Source: Streptomyces sp. G44
Lineage (GTDB): Bacteria; Actinomycetota; Actinomycetes; Streptomycetales; Streptomycetaceae
Direction: 5' to 3'
Length of the DNA stretch: 64,000 nucleotides
NCBI RefSeq assembly: GCF_016905445.1
Contig: NZ_JAFEXF010000009.1
Coordinates: 1-64,000, forward strand
Within the stretch, counting starts at the first letter, position 1; each line of letters starts with the position of its first letter. The notes beneath the pieces are model-generated. The model was given only the letters and a program-made list of their open reading frames with translations. It searched no databases and had not been told where the DNA came from. The translations under genes were made by a program, and so were the position numbers. This document shows positions 27,680-38,178 of the stretch, in pieces.

Positions 27680-28548
27680 AGGCCCGCACCCTGGGACGGC
27701 CGTCCCGCCCCATGGGCCGGAGGGCCGGCCGCACGATGCACGCGGGGCCGCTGACCTACCTCGTCCTCGCGGTGTTCACCGCCGTCTCGCTGGCCCCGCT
27801 CATCTGGACGGCGGTCGCGGCCTCGCGCACCAGCGGGCGGCTCGCGCAGACGCCACCGCCCCTGTGGTTCGGCGGGAACCTCGTCAAGAACCTCGAACGG
27901 GCCTGGACCGAGGCGAGCCTCGGTGACGCGATGCTCAACACCACCATCGTGGCGGGCAGCATCACCGTCGGCACCGTGCTGTTCTCCACGATCGCCGGAT
28001 TCGCCTTCGCCAAGCTGAAGTTCCGGTTCAGCGGGGCGCTGCTCCTGCTGACCATCGGCACGATGATGGTGCCGCCGCAGCTGAGTGTCGTACCCCTGTA
28101 TCTGTGGGTCGCCGACCTCCAGTGGACCAACCAGCTCCAGGCGGTGATCCTGCCGACGTTCGTGAGCGCCTTCGGTGTCTTCTTCATGCGGCAGTACCTG
28201 CTCCAGGCGCTGCCGAGCGAGCTGATCGAGGCGGCGCGGATGGACGGGGCGAGCAGCCTGCGCGTCATCTGGCACGTGGTGTTCCCGGCGGCGCGGCCCG
28301 CGATGGCCGTGCTGGGCCTGCTGACGTTCGTCATGGCCTGGAACGACTTCCTGTGGCCGATCATCGCGCTGAACCAGTCGAACCCCACCGTGCAGGTGGC
28401 GCTCAACTCCCTCGGCACGGGCTACATCCCGGACCGGGCGGTGATCATGGCGGGCGCGCTGCTCGGCACGCTGCCGCTGCTGCTCGCGTTCATCCTGTTC
28501 GGCAAGCAGATCGTGAGCGGCATCATGCAGGGCGCGGTCAAGGGCTGA
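27676..28548 (+). CDS. cebG: CebG, cellobiose ABC transporter permease
   Basis: This 290-residue MalG-type permease starts in an ATGA overlap with cebF behind GAGGAAGG. Six hydrophobic segments are visible, with the EAA motif IEAARMDGASSLRVIWHVVF at about residues 185-204. It pairs with CebF. The 100-bp gap to bglC contains a second CebR box, so bglC can be expressed from its own regulated promoter as well as by readthrough. Confidence 0.92.
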   Translation: MKARTLGRPSRPMGRRAGRTMHAGPLTYLVLAVFTAVSLAPLIWTAVAASRTSGRLAQTPPPLWFGGNLVKNLERAWTEASLGDAMLNTTIVAGSITVGTVLFSTIAGFAFAKLKFRFSGALLLLTIGTMMVPPQLSVVPLYLWVADLQWTNQLQAVILPTFVSAFGVFFMRQYLLQALPSELIEAARMDGASSLRVIWHVVFPAARPAMAVLGLLTFVMAWNDFLWPIIALNQSNPTVQVALNSLGTGYIPDRAVIMAGALLGTLPLLLAFILFGKQIVSGIMQGAVKG

Positions 28549-28634
28549 GGCTCCGGGAGCCTCCGGGCTCCCGGGCTTCCCCCCCCGCCCTCACCTCCCC
28601 TTCGCCTTTCCCCGTACCCCTTTCCTCTCTTCCG

Positions 28635-28648
28635 TGGGAGCGCTTCCA
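28635..28648. promoter_or_regulatory. CebR box covering the bglC start codon
   Basis: TGGGAGCGCTTCCA differs at one position from the CebR consensus. Its last A is the first base of the bglC ATG. The same bases (GGGAG) also serve as the ribosome-binding site, so bound CebR would sit on the translation start region of the gene. Confidence 0.85.
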
Positions 28649-30066
28649 TGTCCGAATCCCTCGCCTTTCCCGCCGGTTTCCTCTGGGGCGCCGCCACCTC
28701 CGCGTACCAGATCGAGGGCGCCGTGCGTGAGGACGGCCGTACCCCCTCCATCTGGGACACCTTCAGCCATACGCCGGGGCGCACGGCCGGTGGTGACACC
28801 GGTGACGTCGCCGTCGAGCACTACCACCGCTACCGCGACGACGTGGCGCTCATGGCGGAACTCGGCCTGACCGCCTACCGGTTCTCCGTCTCCTGGTCAC
28901 GGGTGCAGCCCACCGGGCGCGGCCCCGCCGTCCAGCGCGGCCTGGACTTCTACCGGCGCCTGGTCGACGAGCTGCTGGCCAAGGGCATCGCGCCCGCCGT
29001 GACGCTCTACCACTGGGACCTGCCCCAGGAGCTGGAGGACACGGGCGGCTGGCCGGCGCGCGAGACGGCGTACCGCTTCGCCGAGTACGCGAGCTTCGTC
29101 GCCGAGGCGCTGGGCGACCGCGTCGAGTCCTGGATCACCCTCAACGAACCGTGGTGCAGCGCCTTCCTCGGCTACGGCTCCGGCGTCCACGCCCCCGGCC
29201 GCACCGACCCCGCGGCCGCCCTCCAGGCCGCGCACCACCTCAACCTCGCGCACGGCCTCGGCACCCAGGCGCTGCGCGCCGCCCTGCCGGCCCGTGCCCG
29301 GGTCGCGGTGAGCCTCAACTCCGCGGTGGTCAGGGCGGTCTCCGGCTCCGCGCCGGACATGGACGCCCGGCGGCGCATCGACAACCTCGCCAACGGCGTC
29401 TTCCACGGCCCGATGCTGCACGGCGCCTACCCGGCGGACCTGCCGGCGGACACCGCGCGGGTCACCGACTGGTCCTGTGTCCGGGACGGCGACCTGGCCG
29501 CCATCCACCAGCCGCTGGACGCGCTGGGGCTCAACTACTACACGCCCGCGCTGGTGTCGGCCGCTCCCGAGGGCGGCAGTTCGAGCGCCGACGGGCACGG
29601 GGCGAGCGACCACTCCCCCTGGCCCGCGGCCGAGGACGTGGCGTTCCACCAGACGCCGGGCGAGCGCACCGCGATGGGCTGGACCATCGACCCGACCGGG
29701 CTGCACGAGCTGATCATGCGGTACACGCGGGAGGCGCCGGGGCTGCCGCTGTACATCACGGAGAACGGCGCGGCCTGCGACGACAAGCCCGATCCGGACG
29801 GCCGCGTGCACGACCCGGAGCGCATCGCCTACCTGCACGGCCATCTGGCCGCCGTCCGCCGCGCCCTCACCGACGGCGCCGATGTCCGCGGCTACTACCT
29901 CTGGTCACTCCTGGACAACTTCGAATGGGCGTACGGCTACAGCAAGCGGTTCGGGGCGGTGTACGTCGACTACGAGACGCAGGCCCGCGTCCCGAAGTCC
30001 AGCGCCCACTGGTATGCGGCGGTCGCCGCTGCGGGGGCGTTGCCGCGGGAGCCGGTGCTGGACTGA
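28648..30066 (+). CDS. bglC: Beta-glucosidase BglC, GH1
   Basis: This 472-residue cytosolic enzyme cleaves imported cellobiose to glucose. It has no signal peptide. The start ([20 protein letters not shown]) is the GH1 N-terminal signature. The acid/base Glu is E167 in TLNEPWC and the nucleophile is E372 in YITENGAA. It ends with the normal [11 protein letters not shown] barrel closure. Cellobiose hydrolysis removes the CebR inducer, so BglC shapes the response as well as feeding metabolism. Confidence 0.95.
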   Translation: MSESLAFPAGFLWGAATSAYQIEGAVREDGRTPSIWDTFSHTPGRTAGGDTGDVAVEHYHRYRDDVALMAELGLTAYRFSVSWSRVQPTGRGPAVQRGLDFYRRLVDELLAKGIAPAVTLYHWDLPQELEDTGGWPARETAYRFAEYASFVAEALGDRVESWITLNEPWCSAFLGYGSGVHAPGRTDPAAALQAAHHLNLAHGLGTQALRAALPARARVAVSLNSAVVRAVSGSAPDMDARRRIDNLANGVFHGPMLHGAYPADLPADTARVTDWSCVRDGDLAAIHQPLDALGLNYYTPALVSAAPEGGSSSADGHGASDHSPWPAAEDVAFHQTPGERTAMGWTIDPTGLHELIMRYTREAPGLPLYITENGAACDDKPDPDGRVHDPERIAYLHGHLAAVRRALTDGADVRGYYLWSLLDNFEWAYGYSKRFGAVYVDYETQARVPKSSAHWYAAVAAAGALPREPVLD

Positions 30067-30091
30067 GGTGGGTCCCTTCACTGCGGGTCCG

Positions 30092-30128
30092 CGGGGGCTG
30101 CTCGCGCAGTTCCCCGCGGACCTGAGGG
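30092..30128. repeat. Intergenic GGGGCGCGGGGAAC-type repeat, reverse orientation
   Basis: GCTCGCGCAGTTCCCCGCG at 30099-30117 is the reverse complement of the core seen four times near 813-1075. It fills most of the gap between the convergent bglC and kinase genes, consistent with a shared termination or structural function. Confidence 0.7.
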
Positions 30129-30146
30129 GCGAAGCCGAACGCCCCG

Positions 30147-31516
30147 TCAGGGGCGCCCCCGATGCCTCCGCCGCCGTCCCACCACACCCCCACGGCCCCG
30201 CTCACCGCCTCCCCGCTGGATCCACACCCGGACCTCCGCCCCGCCCAGCACCGAGCGGCCGACCCGCACGTCACCCCCCGTCGACTCGGCCAGCCGGCGC
30301 ACGATGTCCAGGCCGAGGCCCGTCGACCCGTCCTCCCCCGAACCCGCGCCCCGCGCCAGCGCCGCCTCGGGGTCGGGGATCCCCGGCCCCGCGTCGGAGA
30401 CGAGGACGATCACCGCGTCCTCGGCGCTGTGCACGTCCACCGAGAACGCCGTGCCCTCGGGCGTGTGCCGGAAGACATTGCCGAGCAACGCGTCGACGGC
30501 GGCGACCAGTTCACCCCGGGACACCGGGATGCGCACGGGCCGCTCCACCCCGGCCACCCGCGCCTCGCGCCCCTCGTCCTCCGCCAGCGCCGACCAGAAG
30601 GCCATCCGCTCGCGGATCACCTCGGCGGCGTCGCACCCCGGCCCGGTGCCGGCCGCCGCCCCGGTCCGGGGCCTGGCCTCCCGCGCCGTGCGGATGATCG
30701 TGTCGACCTCGCGCTCCAGCGTCTCGACGGCCGTCCGCGTCTGCTCGGCCGCCGGGCCGTCGCCGAGCGAGGCCGCGTTCAGCCGCAGTACGGTCAGCGG
30801 CGTCCGCAGACGGTGCGAGAGATCCGCCGCAAGCTCCCGCTCGTTGGCGAGGAGCTGCACCACCTGGTCCGCCATGGAGTTGAACGCCACCGCCGCCAGC
30901 CGCAGTTCGGTCGGCCCCTCCTCCGGCACCCGCGCCCCCAGCTTCCCCTCCCCGAGGTCGTGCGCGGCGCCCACCAGGCGCTTCGCCGGCTGGACCATGC
31001 GTACGCCGAGCCGGTCCGCGACCGCCACGGAGCCGATGACGAGCGCGACGCCGACGCCCGCGAGGACCAGCCACGCCGTCGTCACGCCGTTGCTGACCTC
31101 GGTCTCGGGCACGTAGATCTCCACGACCGCCGTCCCGGAGCTGAGCGCGGTCGGCTGGAGGACCACGAAGCCGCCGGGCACCGCGGTGGTCCTGGCCCGG
31201 CCCTCCTCACGGGTGGCCGCCACGGCCCGCACGTCGGCCCGCGGGTCACCGACCTCGAAGGCGGGCGCGCCGCCGACCGCCGGTACGTGGACGGCCATCC
31301 GCCCCTCACCGCCCGCCTCGGAGGTGGCGACGGCCCGGGTCAGCTCCTCGCGGTCGGTGGTGACGGAGAGCGTGGGGGCCATGCCCGCGCCGTGCCGCTC
31401 GGCGTTCGAGAGGGCGCGGTCCCTGGCCATCTCCTTGACGACGAGGCCGAGCGGTACCGCGAAGGCCACCACGACCATCGTCGTGACGGCCAGGCAGACC
31501 TTGACGAGCGCCCACC

Positions 31517-31520
<4 letters not shown>
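30147..31520 (-). CDS. Sensor histidine kinase with HAMP domain
   Basis: This 457-residue membrane kinase has a first membrane helix (VCLAVTTMVVVAFAVPLGLV) and an extracellular sensor of about 130 residues, then a second helix near 170-190. A HAMP linker and the DHp helix follow, with DLSHRLRTPLTVLRL and the phosphorylated His. The ATP-binding domain has GNVFRHTPEGT, SDAGPGIPDP and STGLGLDIVRRLA. It starts with GTG in a GTGA overlap with the response regulator gene, so the two proteins are coupled. The signal is unknown. Confidence 0.9.
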
Positions 31521-32221
<701 letters not shown>

Positions 32222-32299
32222 GGGCGGCACCGTACGCCATACGGGGGAACGCGGTCCTCGCGGGACAACGCCGCGCCGCGTGGTGCAGTATGGCCCGCG

Positions 32300-32839
32300 A
32301 TGCGCAGAGGATTCGTACACGCGGTCGCATGGTCGCTGGCCACGGGCGCGGCGGTCACGCTGTCGTGGTGGGGCGTCCACACGGTGCTGACGGGTACCGC
32401 CTACGACCCGCCGCGCGCCCTGCCGCTGGCGGCCGACGGCGGCGGCGCGGAGGCGCTGTCGTCCTCGACGCACCGCCCCGCCCCGTCACCGGCCGAGAAG
32501 TCACCGCGCTCGCCCGGGCCCACGGACCCCCCGCGAGCCCCGAGGTCCCCCGAACCGTCCAAGACCCGCACCGAAGCGACGCGGGGGGACCCGCCGCCGT
32601 CGGTCGCGCCGGGAGCCGGGACGGTGAAGAGCTACCGCACCAAGGGCGGCCGGGTCGTCCTCGACCTCGGTGCGCACTCCGCGAGCCTGGTCTCGGCGAC
32701 CCCTGCGGCGGGCTGGTCGGTGCAGACGTGGCGGCAGGAGGCCTGGATCCGCGTGGAGTTCAGCTCGGGCACGGACCGGCTGACGGTCTTCTGCACCTGG
32801 CACGACACCGCGCCCCGGGTCGAGATCAACACGTACTGA
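32300..32839 (+). CDS. Small membrane-anchored or secreted hypothetical protein
   Basis: This 179-residue protein has an N-terminal hydrophobic helix (AVAWSLATGAAVTLSWWGVH), then a 60-residue Pro/Ser/Thr/Arg linker that suits the cell-wall region. A C-terminal domain of about 70 residues, with pattern GRVVLDLGAHSASLVSATPA and two Trp (WSVQTWRQEAWIR), ends in VEINTY. The domain looks beta-rich and contains a single Cys. No family is recognised. It is divergent from the two-component genes and could be controlled by them. Confidence 0.7.
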   Translation: MRRGFVHAVAWSLATGAAVTLSWWGVHTVLTGTAYDPPRALPLAADGGGAEALSSSTHRPAPSPAEKSPRSPGPTDPPRAPRSPEPSKTRTEATRGDPPPSVAPGAGTVKSYRTKGGRVVLDLGAHSASLVSATPAAGWSVQTWRQEAWIRVEFSSGTDRLTVFCTWHDTAPRVEINTY

Positions 32840-32893
32840 GCCGAGACCGGCACGGCGTGGCGCGCGACGGGCGGCACGTACCGACGCGCGGCG

Positions 32894-33757
32894 TCACCTG
32901 AAGACGGACGGCGGCGGCGCCGGCGAGGCGACCGCGCCGGCGTCCGTCACGACGGCCGCTCCCCCGCTGAAGTCCCGCAGCCCGCGCCCGTGTTCGACCC
33001 TGGCGGGGTGCGGGTCGCTCGCGCTGCGCCGGGTCAGCTCGGCGACGGGCAGCGCCGCGGCGCAGCCGAGGAGCACGGCGTTGCCGAACCGCTTGCCGCG
33101 CAGCACGGCGGGGTCGGCGACGAGCGCGAGTTCGGGGAAGAGCGCGGCGGCGGTGGCGAGCTGACCGCGCAGATGCGCGAGCGGCGGCCCGTCGGCGAGG
33201 TTGGCGACGTAGTACCCGCCGGGCGCCAGGACCCGGCGGACATCGGTGAGGAACTCCGTGCTGGTGAGGTGCGCGGGGGTGCGGGCGCCGCTGAAGACGT
33301 CGGCGATGACGAGGTCCGCCCAGCCGTCGGCGATCTTCGCGAGGCCTTCGCGGGCGTCGGTGCCGCGCACCCGCACCCGGGCCTGCGGGTCGAGCGGCAG
33401 CTCGCGCCGGACGAGCTGGATGAGCGCCGTGTCGCGCTCGACGATCTGCTGGGTGGAGCGGGGGCGGGTCGCCGCTATGTACCGGGCGAGGGTGAAGGCG
33501 CCGCCGCCGAGGTGCACCGCGCGTATCGGCTTGCCCGCGGGTGCGACGAGGTCGGCGATGTGACCGATCCTGCGCTGGTACTCGAAGTCGAGGTACGCGG
33601 GGTCGTCGAGGTCCACGTGGGACTGCGGGGCGCCGTCCACGAGCAGCGTCCACGCCCGCGGCCTGTCCCGGTCCGGCAGGAGTTCGGCGAGCCCGCCGTC
33701 CACCTTCTCGACGACTGCCTCGGACGCCGCTTCCCGGGCTCGCCTGTTCCTTGCCAT
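32894..33757 (-). CDS. Spermidine-synthase-like methyltransferase-fold protein
   Basis: This 287-residue cytosolic protein has the aminopropyltransferase fold: LDFEYQRRIGHIAD, the nucleotide-binding AVHLGGGAFTLARYIA, an acidic end of strand 2 (QQIVERD), and LVIADVFSGARTPAHL. Many actinobacterial proteins of this type are annotated as spermidine synthase without proof. The usual catalytic Asp after strand 4 is represented by IADVFSG, so activity is possible. It lacks the fused membrane domain seen in some relatives. Confidence 0.8.
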   Translation of the reverse strand: MARNRRAREAASEAVVEKVDGGLAELLPDRDRPRAWTLLVDGAPQSHVDLDDPAYLDFEYQRRIGHIADLVAPAGKPIRAVHLGGGAFTLARYIAATRPRSTQQIVERDTALIQLVRRELPLDPQARVRVRGTDAREGLAKIADGWADLVIADVFSGARTPAHLTSTEFLTDVRRVLAPGGYYVANLADGPPLAHLRGQLATAAALFPELALVADPAVLRGKRFGNAVLLGCAAALPVAELTRRSASDPHPARVEHGRGLRDFSGGAAVVTDAGAVASPAPPPSVFR

Positions 33758-33844
33758 CAGACCATTATCGGCGTACGCGGACGAAGCGGCCCGGCGGCGG
33801 TGCGGGGACGAGGGGCCGGCGCGGGGGCGGGGCGGCGGGAGCGG

Positions 33845-34366
33845 TCAGCGGCAGTTGTCGGCGGCCTCGATGGTGCGGGCCGCCTGGCCGAGCGCGGCCC
33901 GCAGGACGGCGGGGTCCGTGACGGGGTCGGTCCCGCCGCCGGGCGGCAGGAGCCAGCCGGTGCCCGCGACCGGTGGCTCGGGGACGGCGGGGGCGGGGCC
34001 CGGCTCCGTGGACACCTGTGCGGGGCCGGTCGCCGCGGTCACGCGGGTGCCCCGCCCGAAGGTCTGTGTGCAGGCGCTGCCCGGCAGGTCCCAGCCGTCC
34101 GCGGTGCCGGGCGGCACCAGGAAGCCGAGGGTGTCGCAGGTGCCGTCGTGCAGGACGGGGCCGATGGTGTCGCCCGCGCCGCGGCGCAGGATGTCGACCG
34201 CTTCGAGCCCCTGCCGGGCCGGGACGGTGACCAGGTCACAGCATTCCTCGCCGCAGGGGTCCGCGTCGGGGGGCGGCGCGCTGCCGTCCTGGGTGGGCCG
34301 GTGCCGTGCCGTCGTCCGTGAGGCCGGGGACGCGCCGCTGTCCGTACGGGAGTCGCTGTTCTGCAT
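33845..34366 (-). CDS. Hypothetical protein, paralogue of the gene at 43.1 kb
   Basis: This 173-residue protein has a polar start with clustered cysteines (DPCGEECCDLVTVPARQG). The next parts (GPVLHDGTCDTLGFLVPPGT, then WLLPPGGGTDPVTDP) align in order with stretches of the protein at 43105-43758 (FDVVSVPAVFG, LLFAAPGTASRLP, RWLVAPATRHPWLPGP). I recall this family being labelled bifunctional DNA primase/polymerase-like in Streptomyces, but no catalytic residues of that fold are visible. ATG 34366 follows TTGGAG. Confidence 0.7.
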   Translation of the reverse strand: MQNSDSRTDSGASPASRTTARHRPTQDGSAPPPDADPCGEECCDLVTVPARQGLEAVDILRRGAGDTIGPVLHDGTCDTLGFLVPPGTADGWDLPGSACTQTFGRGTRVTAATGPAQVSTEPGPAPAVPEPPVAGTGWLLPPGGGTDPVTDPAVLRAALGQAARTIEAADNCR

Positions 34367-34675
34367 GCCGATCTCCAACAAGGGGACCCCTCCTCGCGAA
34401 TGCGGGAGCTGTTCGGATCTCCCACTCCACATGGTTCAACGCGACTCTGCGTCAACAGGCACTGCGGCACGCCGCCGCAAAGGATGGCAGTTCATGGCAG
34501 ATCGTGGGTGAGATATCCGGTTTGTAGCCAAACCCCGTGTGTCGGCCTCGTCACAGCGGGTACGTTCGTGCTCCGCCGGAACAGGGGTCGCCCCGCGAGA
34601 TCCCGAGCGCGGGCGCGGCGTCCAGTGCGCCAGCGTGTGCGCGGCCCGGCACGCTCCGCACGAGAGGGTCCGGCC
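34367..34675. promoter_or_regulatory. Divergent intergenic region upstream of the HTH-TPR regulator
   Basis: 309 bp between two divergent genes, without a credible coding region. The part around 34440-34540 is less GC-rich than its surroundings and should hold the promoters. No operator can be named. Confidence 0.4.
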
Positions 34676-36220
34676 ATGGCGTCGTCACCGGTGGCATCGT
34701 CAACTCAGTCCCCGCGACCGAACCTTGCCTTCCGGCAACTGCGCGGACAGCGTTCGCCCGGCGAGTTCGCCGCGGCGGTCCGGCGGGCCGCGCGCGAGAT
34801 CGGCGAGCGTGTCAGCTGTGATGCGCGCTACGTCGGACGCGTGGAGGCGGGTGATATCCGCTGCCCCAACTACGCCTACGAGCGTGTGTTCCTGCACATG
34901 TTCCCCGGCCGGACCCTGGCGGATCTCGGGTTCGCGCCTCGTGCGCAGGTCCGCGGCAGGGGGGCGCGCGCCGACACCGGGGCGCCGCACGGGCCCGGCA
35001 CCCCCCGGAGCACCCGGAGCACCCGGAGCACCACTGACACCACTGACACCCCCGACACCTCTGACACCTCTGGCATTACCGGCACCACGAAGACCCCCCA
35101 CACCACGATCCACTTGTACGAGTCCCATCCGTCCGGGTCCGACCCCCGCGCCTGCGATCCGTACGCGATCCAGACTCACGAGGAGAGCGACGTGCGACGT
35201 CGCGCGTTCATGACCGGCTCCACCGCCACCGTGGCCACCGCGTCCCTGGGCCCCGTCGGGCTCGCCCTGAGCGGACCGGCCGAGGCCGCCGCCCGGCGCG
35301 GCCGCGGCATCGGCGAGGCCGAGGTCGACGCGGTCGAAGAGGCCGTACGCAAGATCAGACTGCTCGACGACCGGCACGGCGCCGACGGTCTCTACCGGCG
35401 CGCCGCCGCCCCGCTGCGCACCGCCTACGCCCTGCTCGACGCGGGCACCACCCGGCAGTCCACCTCGGACCGGCTGCACGCGGGCGCCGGAGAGCTGGCC
35501 ATCTCGGTGGGCTGGCTGGCGCACGACTCGGGCCGCCTGGACGACGCCCGCTCGCACTACGCCGAGGCCCTCGCCACGGCCCGGGTCTCCTCGGACTCCG
35601 CCCTGGAGGCGCACGCCTTCTGCAACACCGCCTTCCTCGCCCGCGACGCGGGGCGTCCCCGGGAGGCCGTGCGCGCCGCGCAGGCGGCCACCAGCGCCGC
35701 CCGGCACGGCGGTTCCCACCGGCTGCTCTCGCTCCTCGCGCTGCGTGAGGCCGGGGGCTGGGCGGGGCTCGGCGACCGGGCGGGCTGCGAACAGTCGCTG
35801 GCCCGCGCGCACGCCCTCTTCGACCGCGGCCCCTCGGACGCCGACCCGGAGTGGATGAGCTTCTACGGCCCGGCCGAACTGGAGGGCCTGGAGGCGCAGT
35901 GCTGGTCGGCGCTCGGCGAGTGGGAGCGGGCGGCCCGGCACGCGCGGCGCGCGGCGGCCACGGCCTGCGCGCAGACCCCGCAGTTCACCCGGAACATCGC
36001 GCTCTACACCGCCGAGCTGGCCGACGACCTGGCCCGCGCGGGGCGCCCCGACGAGGCGGCGACGGCGGGCCTGCGGGTGCTCGCGCTCCTCGACGAGGTG
36101 CAGTCGTCCCGCGTCCAGTCGATGCTCGCGACGACCGCGCGGGTGCTCCTGCCGCACCGCAGGGCCTCCGGGGTGGGCGGCTTCCTGGAGCGGCACGCCG
36201 CGCTGCCGCGGGCCGTGTAG
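34676..36220 (+). CDS. HTH/tetratricopeptide regulator (NsdA-like family)
   Basis: This 514-residue protein has an N-terminal XRE-like helix-turn-helix (about residues 18-80, SPGEFAAAVRRAAREIG and YVGRVEAGDIRCPNYAYER). A low-complexity Ser/Thr/Asp/Arg segment follows (about 111-137). An internal RRRAFMTGSTATVATASLGP resembles a Tat motif with a weakly hydrophobic stretch (174-195), and the rest is TPR-like helices. Streptomyces has a family of such proteins, including NsdA, a negative regulator of differentiation. Membership is by resemblance; the specific role is unknown. Confidence 0.75.
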   Translation: MASSPVASSTQSPRPNLAFRQLRGQRSPGEFAAAVRRAAREIGERVSCDARYVGRVEAGDIRCPNYAYERVFLHMFPGRTLADLGFAPRAQVRGRGARADTGAPHGPGTPRSTRSTRSTTDTTDTPDTSDTSGITGTTKTPHTTIHLYESHPSGSDPRACDPYAIQTHEESDVRRRAFMTGSTATVATASLGPVGLALSGPAEAAARRGRGIGEAEVDAVEEAVRKIRLLDDRHGADGLYRRAAAPLRTAYALLDAGTTRQSTSDRLHAGAGELAISVGWLAHDSGRLDDARSHYAEALATARVSSDSALEAHAFCNTAFLARDAGRPREAVRAAQAATSAARHGGSHRLLSLLALREAGGWAGLGDRAGCEQSLARAHALFDRGPSDADPEWMSFYGPAELEGLEAQCWSALGEWERAARHARRAAATACAQTPQFTRNIALYTAELADDLARAGRPDEAATAGLRVLALLDEVQSSRVQSMLATTARVLLPHRRASGVGGFLERHAALPRAV

Positions 36221-36237
36221 GCGCCGGGCGGTGCCGG

Positions 36238-36831
36238 TCAGGTCAGGTGGCCCGTCTCGTTCCACGACTCGATGGCGGGCTCTCCGTAGGCCCAGCCGAG
36301 GACCGACAGGGACGTCGGGTTGAGGCGGACGCGGGCCGCGAAGCCGATGTCGAGGCCGAGCCAGCGCGCGCCGATGACCCGCAGGATGTGGCCGTGCGCG
36401 AAGACCAGCACGTCGCGGTCGGCGCTCCTGGCCCACTCCACCACCTCGTCCGCGCGGGCGGACACCTGGGCGAGGGTCTCGCCGCCGGGGACGCCGTCGC
36501 GCCAGATGAGCCAGCCGGGGCGGACCGCCTGGATGTCGGCCGGGGTCATGCCGTCGTAGTCGCCGTAATCGAACTCCATGAGCGTGTCCCACGGGCGGGC
36601 GCGGTCCCCGAAGCCGGCGAGCTCGCAGGTCTCCCGCGCGCGGGAGAGCGGGCTCGTGCGCACCTCGACGTCCGGGAGGCCGTCGTAGGGCGCGCGGTGC
36701 AGGCGCTCGCCCAGGAGCTTCGCGCCCCTACGGCCCTCGTCGAGGAGCGGGATGTCCGTCCTGCCGGTGTGCTTGCCGGACAGTGACCATTCCGTCTGTC
36801 CGTGCCGGGCCAGCAGGATGCGGGGTGCCAT
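36238..36831 (-). CDS. Histidine phosphatase family protein
   Basis: This 197-residue protein of the phosphoglycerate-mutase-like superfamily has the catalytic [11 protein letters not shown] at the N-terminus (His9), the Arg of [11 protein letters not shown] and the second His in [12 protein letters not shown]. These enzymes form a phosphohistidine and dephosphorylate small molecules or proteins; the substrate is not predictable. Longer readings upstream run through repetitive non-coding DNA, so ATG 36831 was chosen (GGAGAG ribosome-binding site). Confidence 0.9.
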   Translation of the reverse strand: MAPRILLARHGQTEWSLSGKHTGRTDIPLLDEGRRGAKLLGERLHRAPYDGLPDVEVRTSPLSRARETCELAGFGDRARPWDTLMEFDYGDYDGMTPADIQAVRPGWLIWRDGVPGGETLAQVSARADEVVEWARSADRDVLVFAHGHILRVIGARWLGLDIGFAARVRLNPTSLSVLGWAYGEPAIESWNETGHLT

Positions 36832-36883
36832 GGGTGGATCTCTCCAAGCTGTCGCGCTGTTTCGTGCGGTGCGCGGACCGGGC

Positions 36884-36945
36884 GTGTCGCCCTCCCACTG
36901 GGGGCGTGTCCGCCCTCCCACCGGGGACGTGTCCGCCCTTCCATC
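36884..36945. repeat. Tandem 22-23-bp repeats upstream of the histidine phosphatase gene
   Basis: Units start at 36884, 36906 and 36929 and follow GTGTCcGCCCTCCCAC-GGGGac; the third is cut short. They lie in the divergent promoter region between the phosphatase and PAP2 genes. They may be operator repeats or slippage products. Confidence 0.7.
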
Positions 36946-37104
36946 ATCACCCACCTGTGATCGACGGCTCGTCCGGGCCCGCAACCCCTCGGTCGATCTC
37001 TGCGTCTCCCACCACCGGGGGGGCGCCCCCGTGGTCCTCGCGTACGCCGTAAAGTGACGCGGCGGCCAGCACCGAGTGAACAGAGATGATGGGGGACCGA
37101 CCGG

Positions 37105-38178
37105 ATGCCGAAGAAGGACGTGCCAGGCACCGGCCGCACGATGGACCACCGGCTGCGCTGGTGGACCGAACTGCCGCTGATCGTGCTGGTGTACGCCGCG
37201 TACTCGGCGGGGCGGCTGCTCGCGCGGGGCGATGTCTCCAGCGCCGTCGACCACGGCATCGGCATCCTTGAGGCCGAGCGGTTCCTGCGACTCGACGCGG
37301 AGAGCCCGCTGAACCGTCTTTTCACCGCGCACGCCTGGATCGGCGTCCCGGCGGACTTCTGGTACGCCTCGCTGCACTATCTCGTCACGCCGGCCGTGCT
37401 GGTCTGGCTCTTCCGCAGCCGCGCGGTGCACTACCGCGCGGCACGCGCGTGGCTGATGACCTCCACCCTGATCGGTCTGGTCGGCTTCACGCTCCTGCCG
37501 ACGTGTCCGCCGCGGCTGCTGAGCGCGGGCCACGGCTTCGTCGACACCATGGCGCAGTACAGCGACTACGGCTGGTGGGGCGCAGAGGCGAGCGCGCCGC
37601 GCGGGCTCGGCGGCATGACCAACCAGTACGCGGCCATGCCGAGCCTCCACGTCGGGTGGGCGCTGTGGTGCGGCGTGATGCTGTGGCGGCACGGGCGCTC
37701 GCCGCTGACGCGCGCCGCCGCGGTCGCCTACCCCCTCATCACCACGGTCGTCGTGATGGGCACCGCCAACCACTACTTCCTCGACGCGGTCGCGGGCGCG
37801 GTCGTGATGGGCGTCGGGCTGCTGCTCGTACGGCCCGTGCGGCGGCTCACGGACCCGGTGACGGAGCGGCTGCGGGAGCGGTTCCTGCGGCCCGCCGCGG
37901 TCCCGTCCCTCGTGGTCCCGCCGGCCCCGCGGCCCGGCACGCCGTCCGGCCCGCGGACCGTTCCCCAGCCCGTCGCCCGGTCCGTCGCTCCGGCGGCCAC
38001 GGCGGCGTCCGTCACCGCCCCTTCCGCCACAGAGTCCTCGATTGTCAGTGGCGGATGCCAGACTTCACCGGGTGAGCGATTTCCCCGACAGCGCAAGCAC
38101 AGTGCCCTCCCAGGCGCCGCCGAGCCCAGCGCCCACCCCGCCGGCGCGGGGGAAGGCGCTGCGGCACCGGCTCGCTGA
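37105..38178 (+). CDS. PAP2-superfamily membrane phosphatase / inositolphosphotransferase-like
   Basis: This 357-residue protein has five to six membrane helices in its first 250 residues. The PAP2 active-site pieces are [12 protein letters not shown] (PSxH) and [11 protein letters not shown] (HxxxD), facing the outer leaflet. The family removes phosphate from lipids or moves phospho-headgroups. The last 100 residues form a Pro/Ala/Ser tail without structure, and the final 107 nt overlap the next gene in another frame. The real stop could be misjudged only by a frameshift; the tail may simply have grown into the neighbour. Confidence 0.8.
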   Translation: MPKKDVPGTGRTMDHRLRWWTELPLIVLVYAAYSAGRLLARGDVSSAVDHGIGILEAERFLRLDAESPLNRLFTAHAWIGVPADFWYASLHYLVTPAVLVWLFRSRAVHYRAARAWLMTSTLIGLVGFTLLPTCPPRLLSAGHGFVDTMAQYSDYGWWGAEASAPRGLGGMTNQYAAMPSLHVGWALWCGVMLWRHGRSPLTRAAAVAYPLITTVVVMGTANHYFLDAVAGAVVMGVGLLLVRPVRRLTDPVTERLRERFLRPAAVPSLVVPPAPRPGTPSGPRTVPQPVARSVAPAATAASVTAPSATESSIVSGGCQTSPGERFPRQRKHSALPGAAEPSAHPAGAGEGAAAPAR

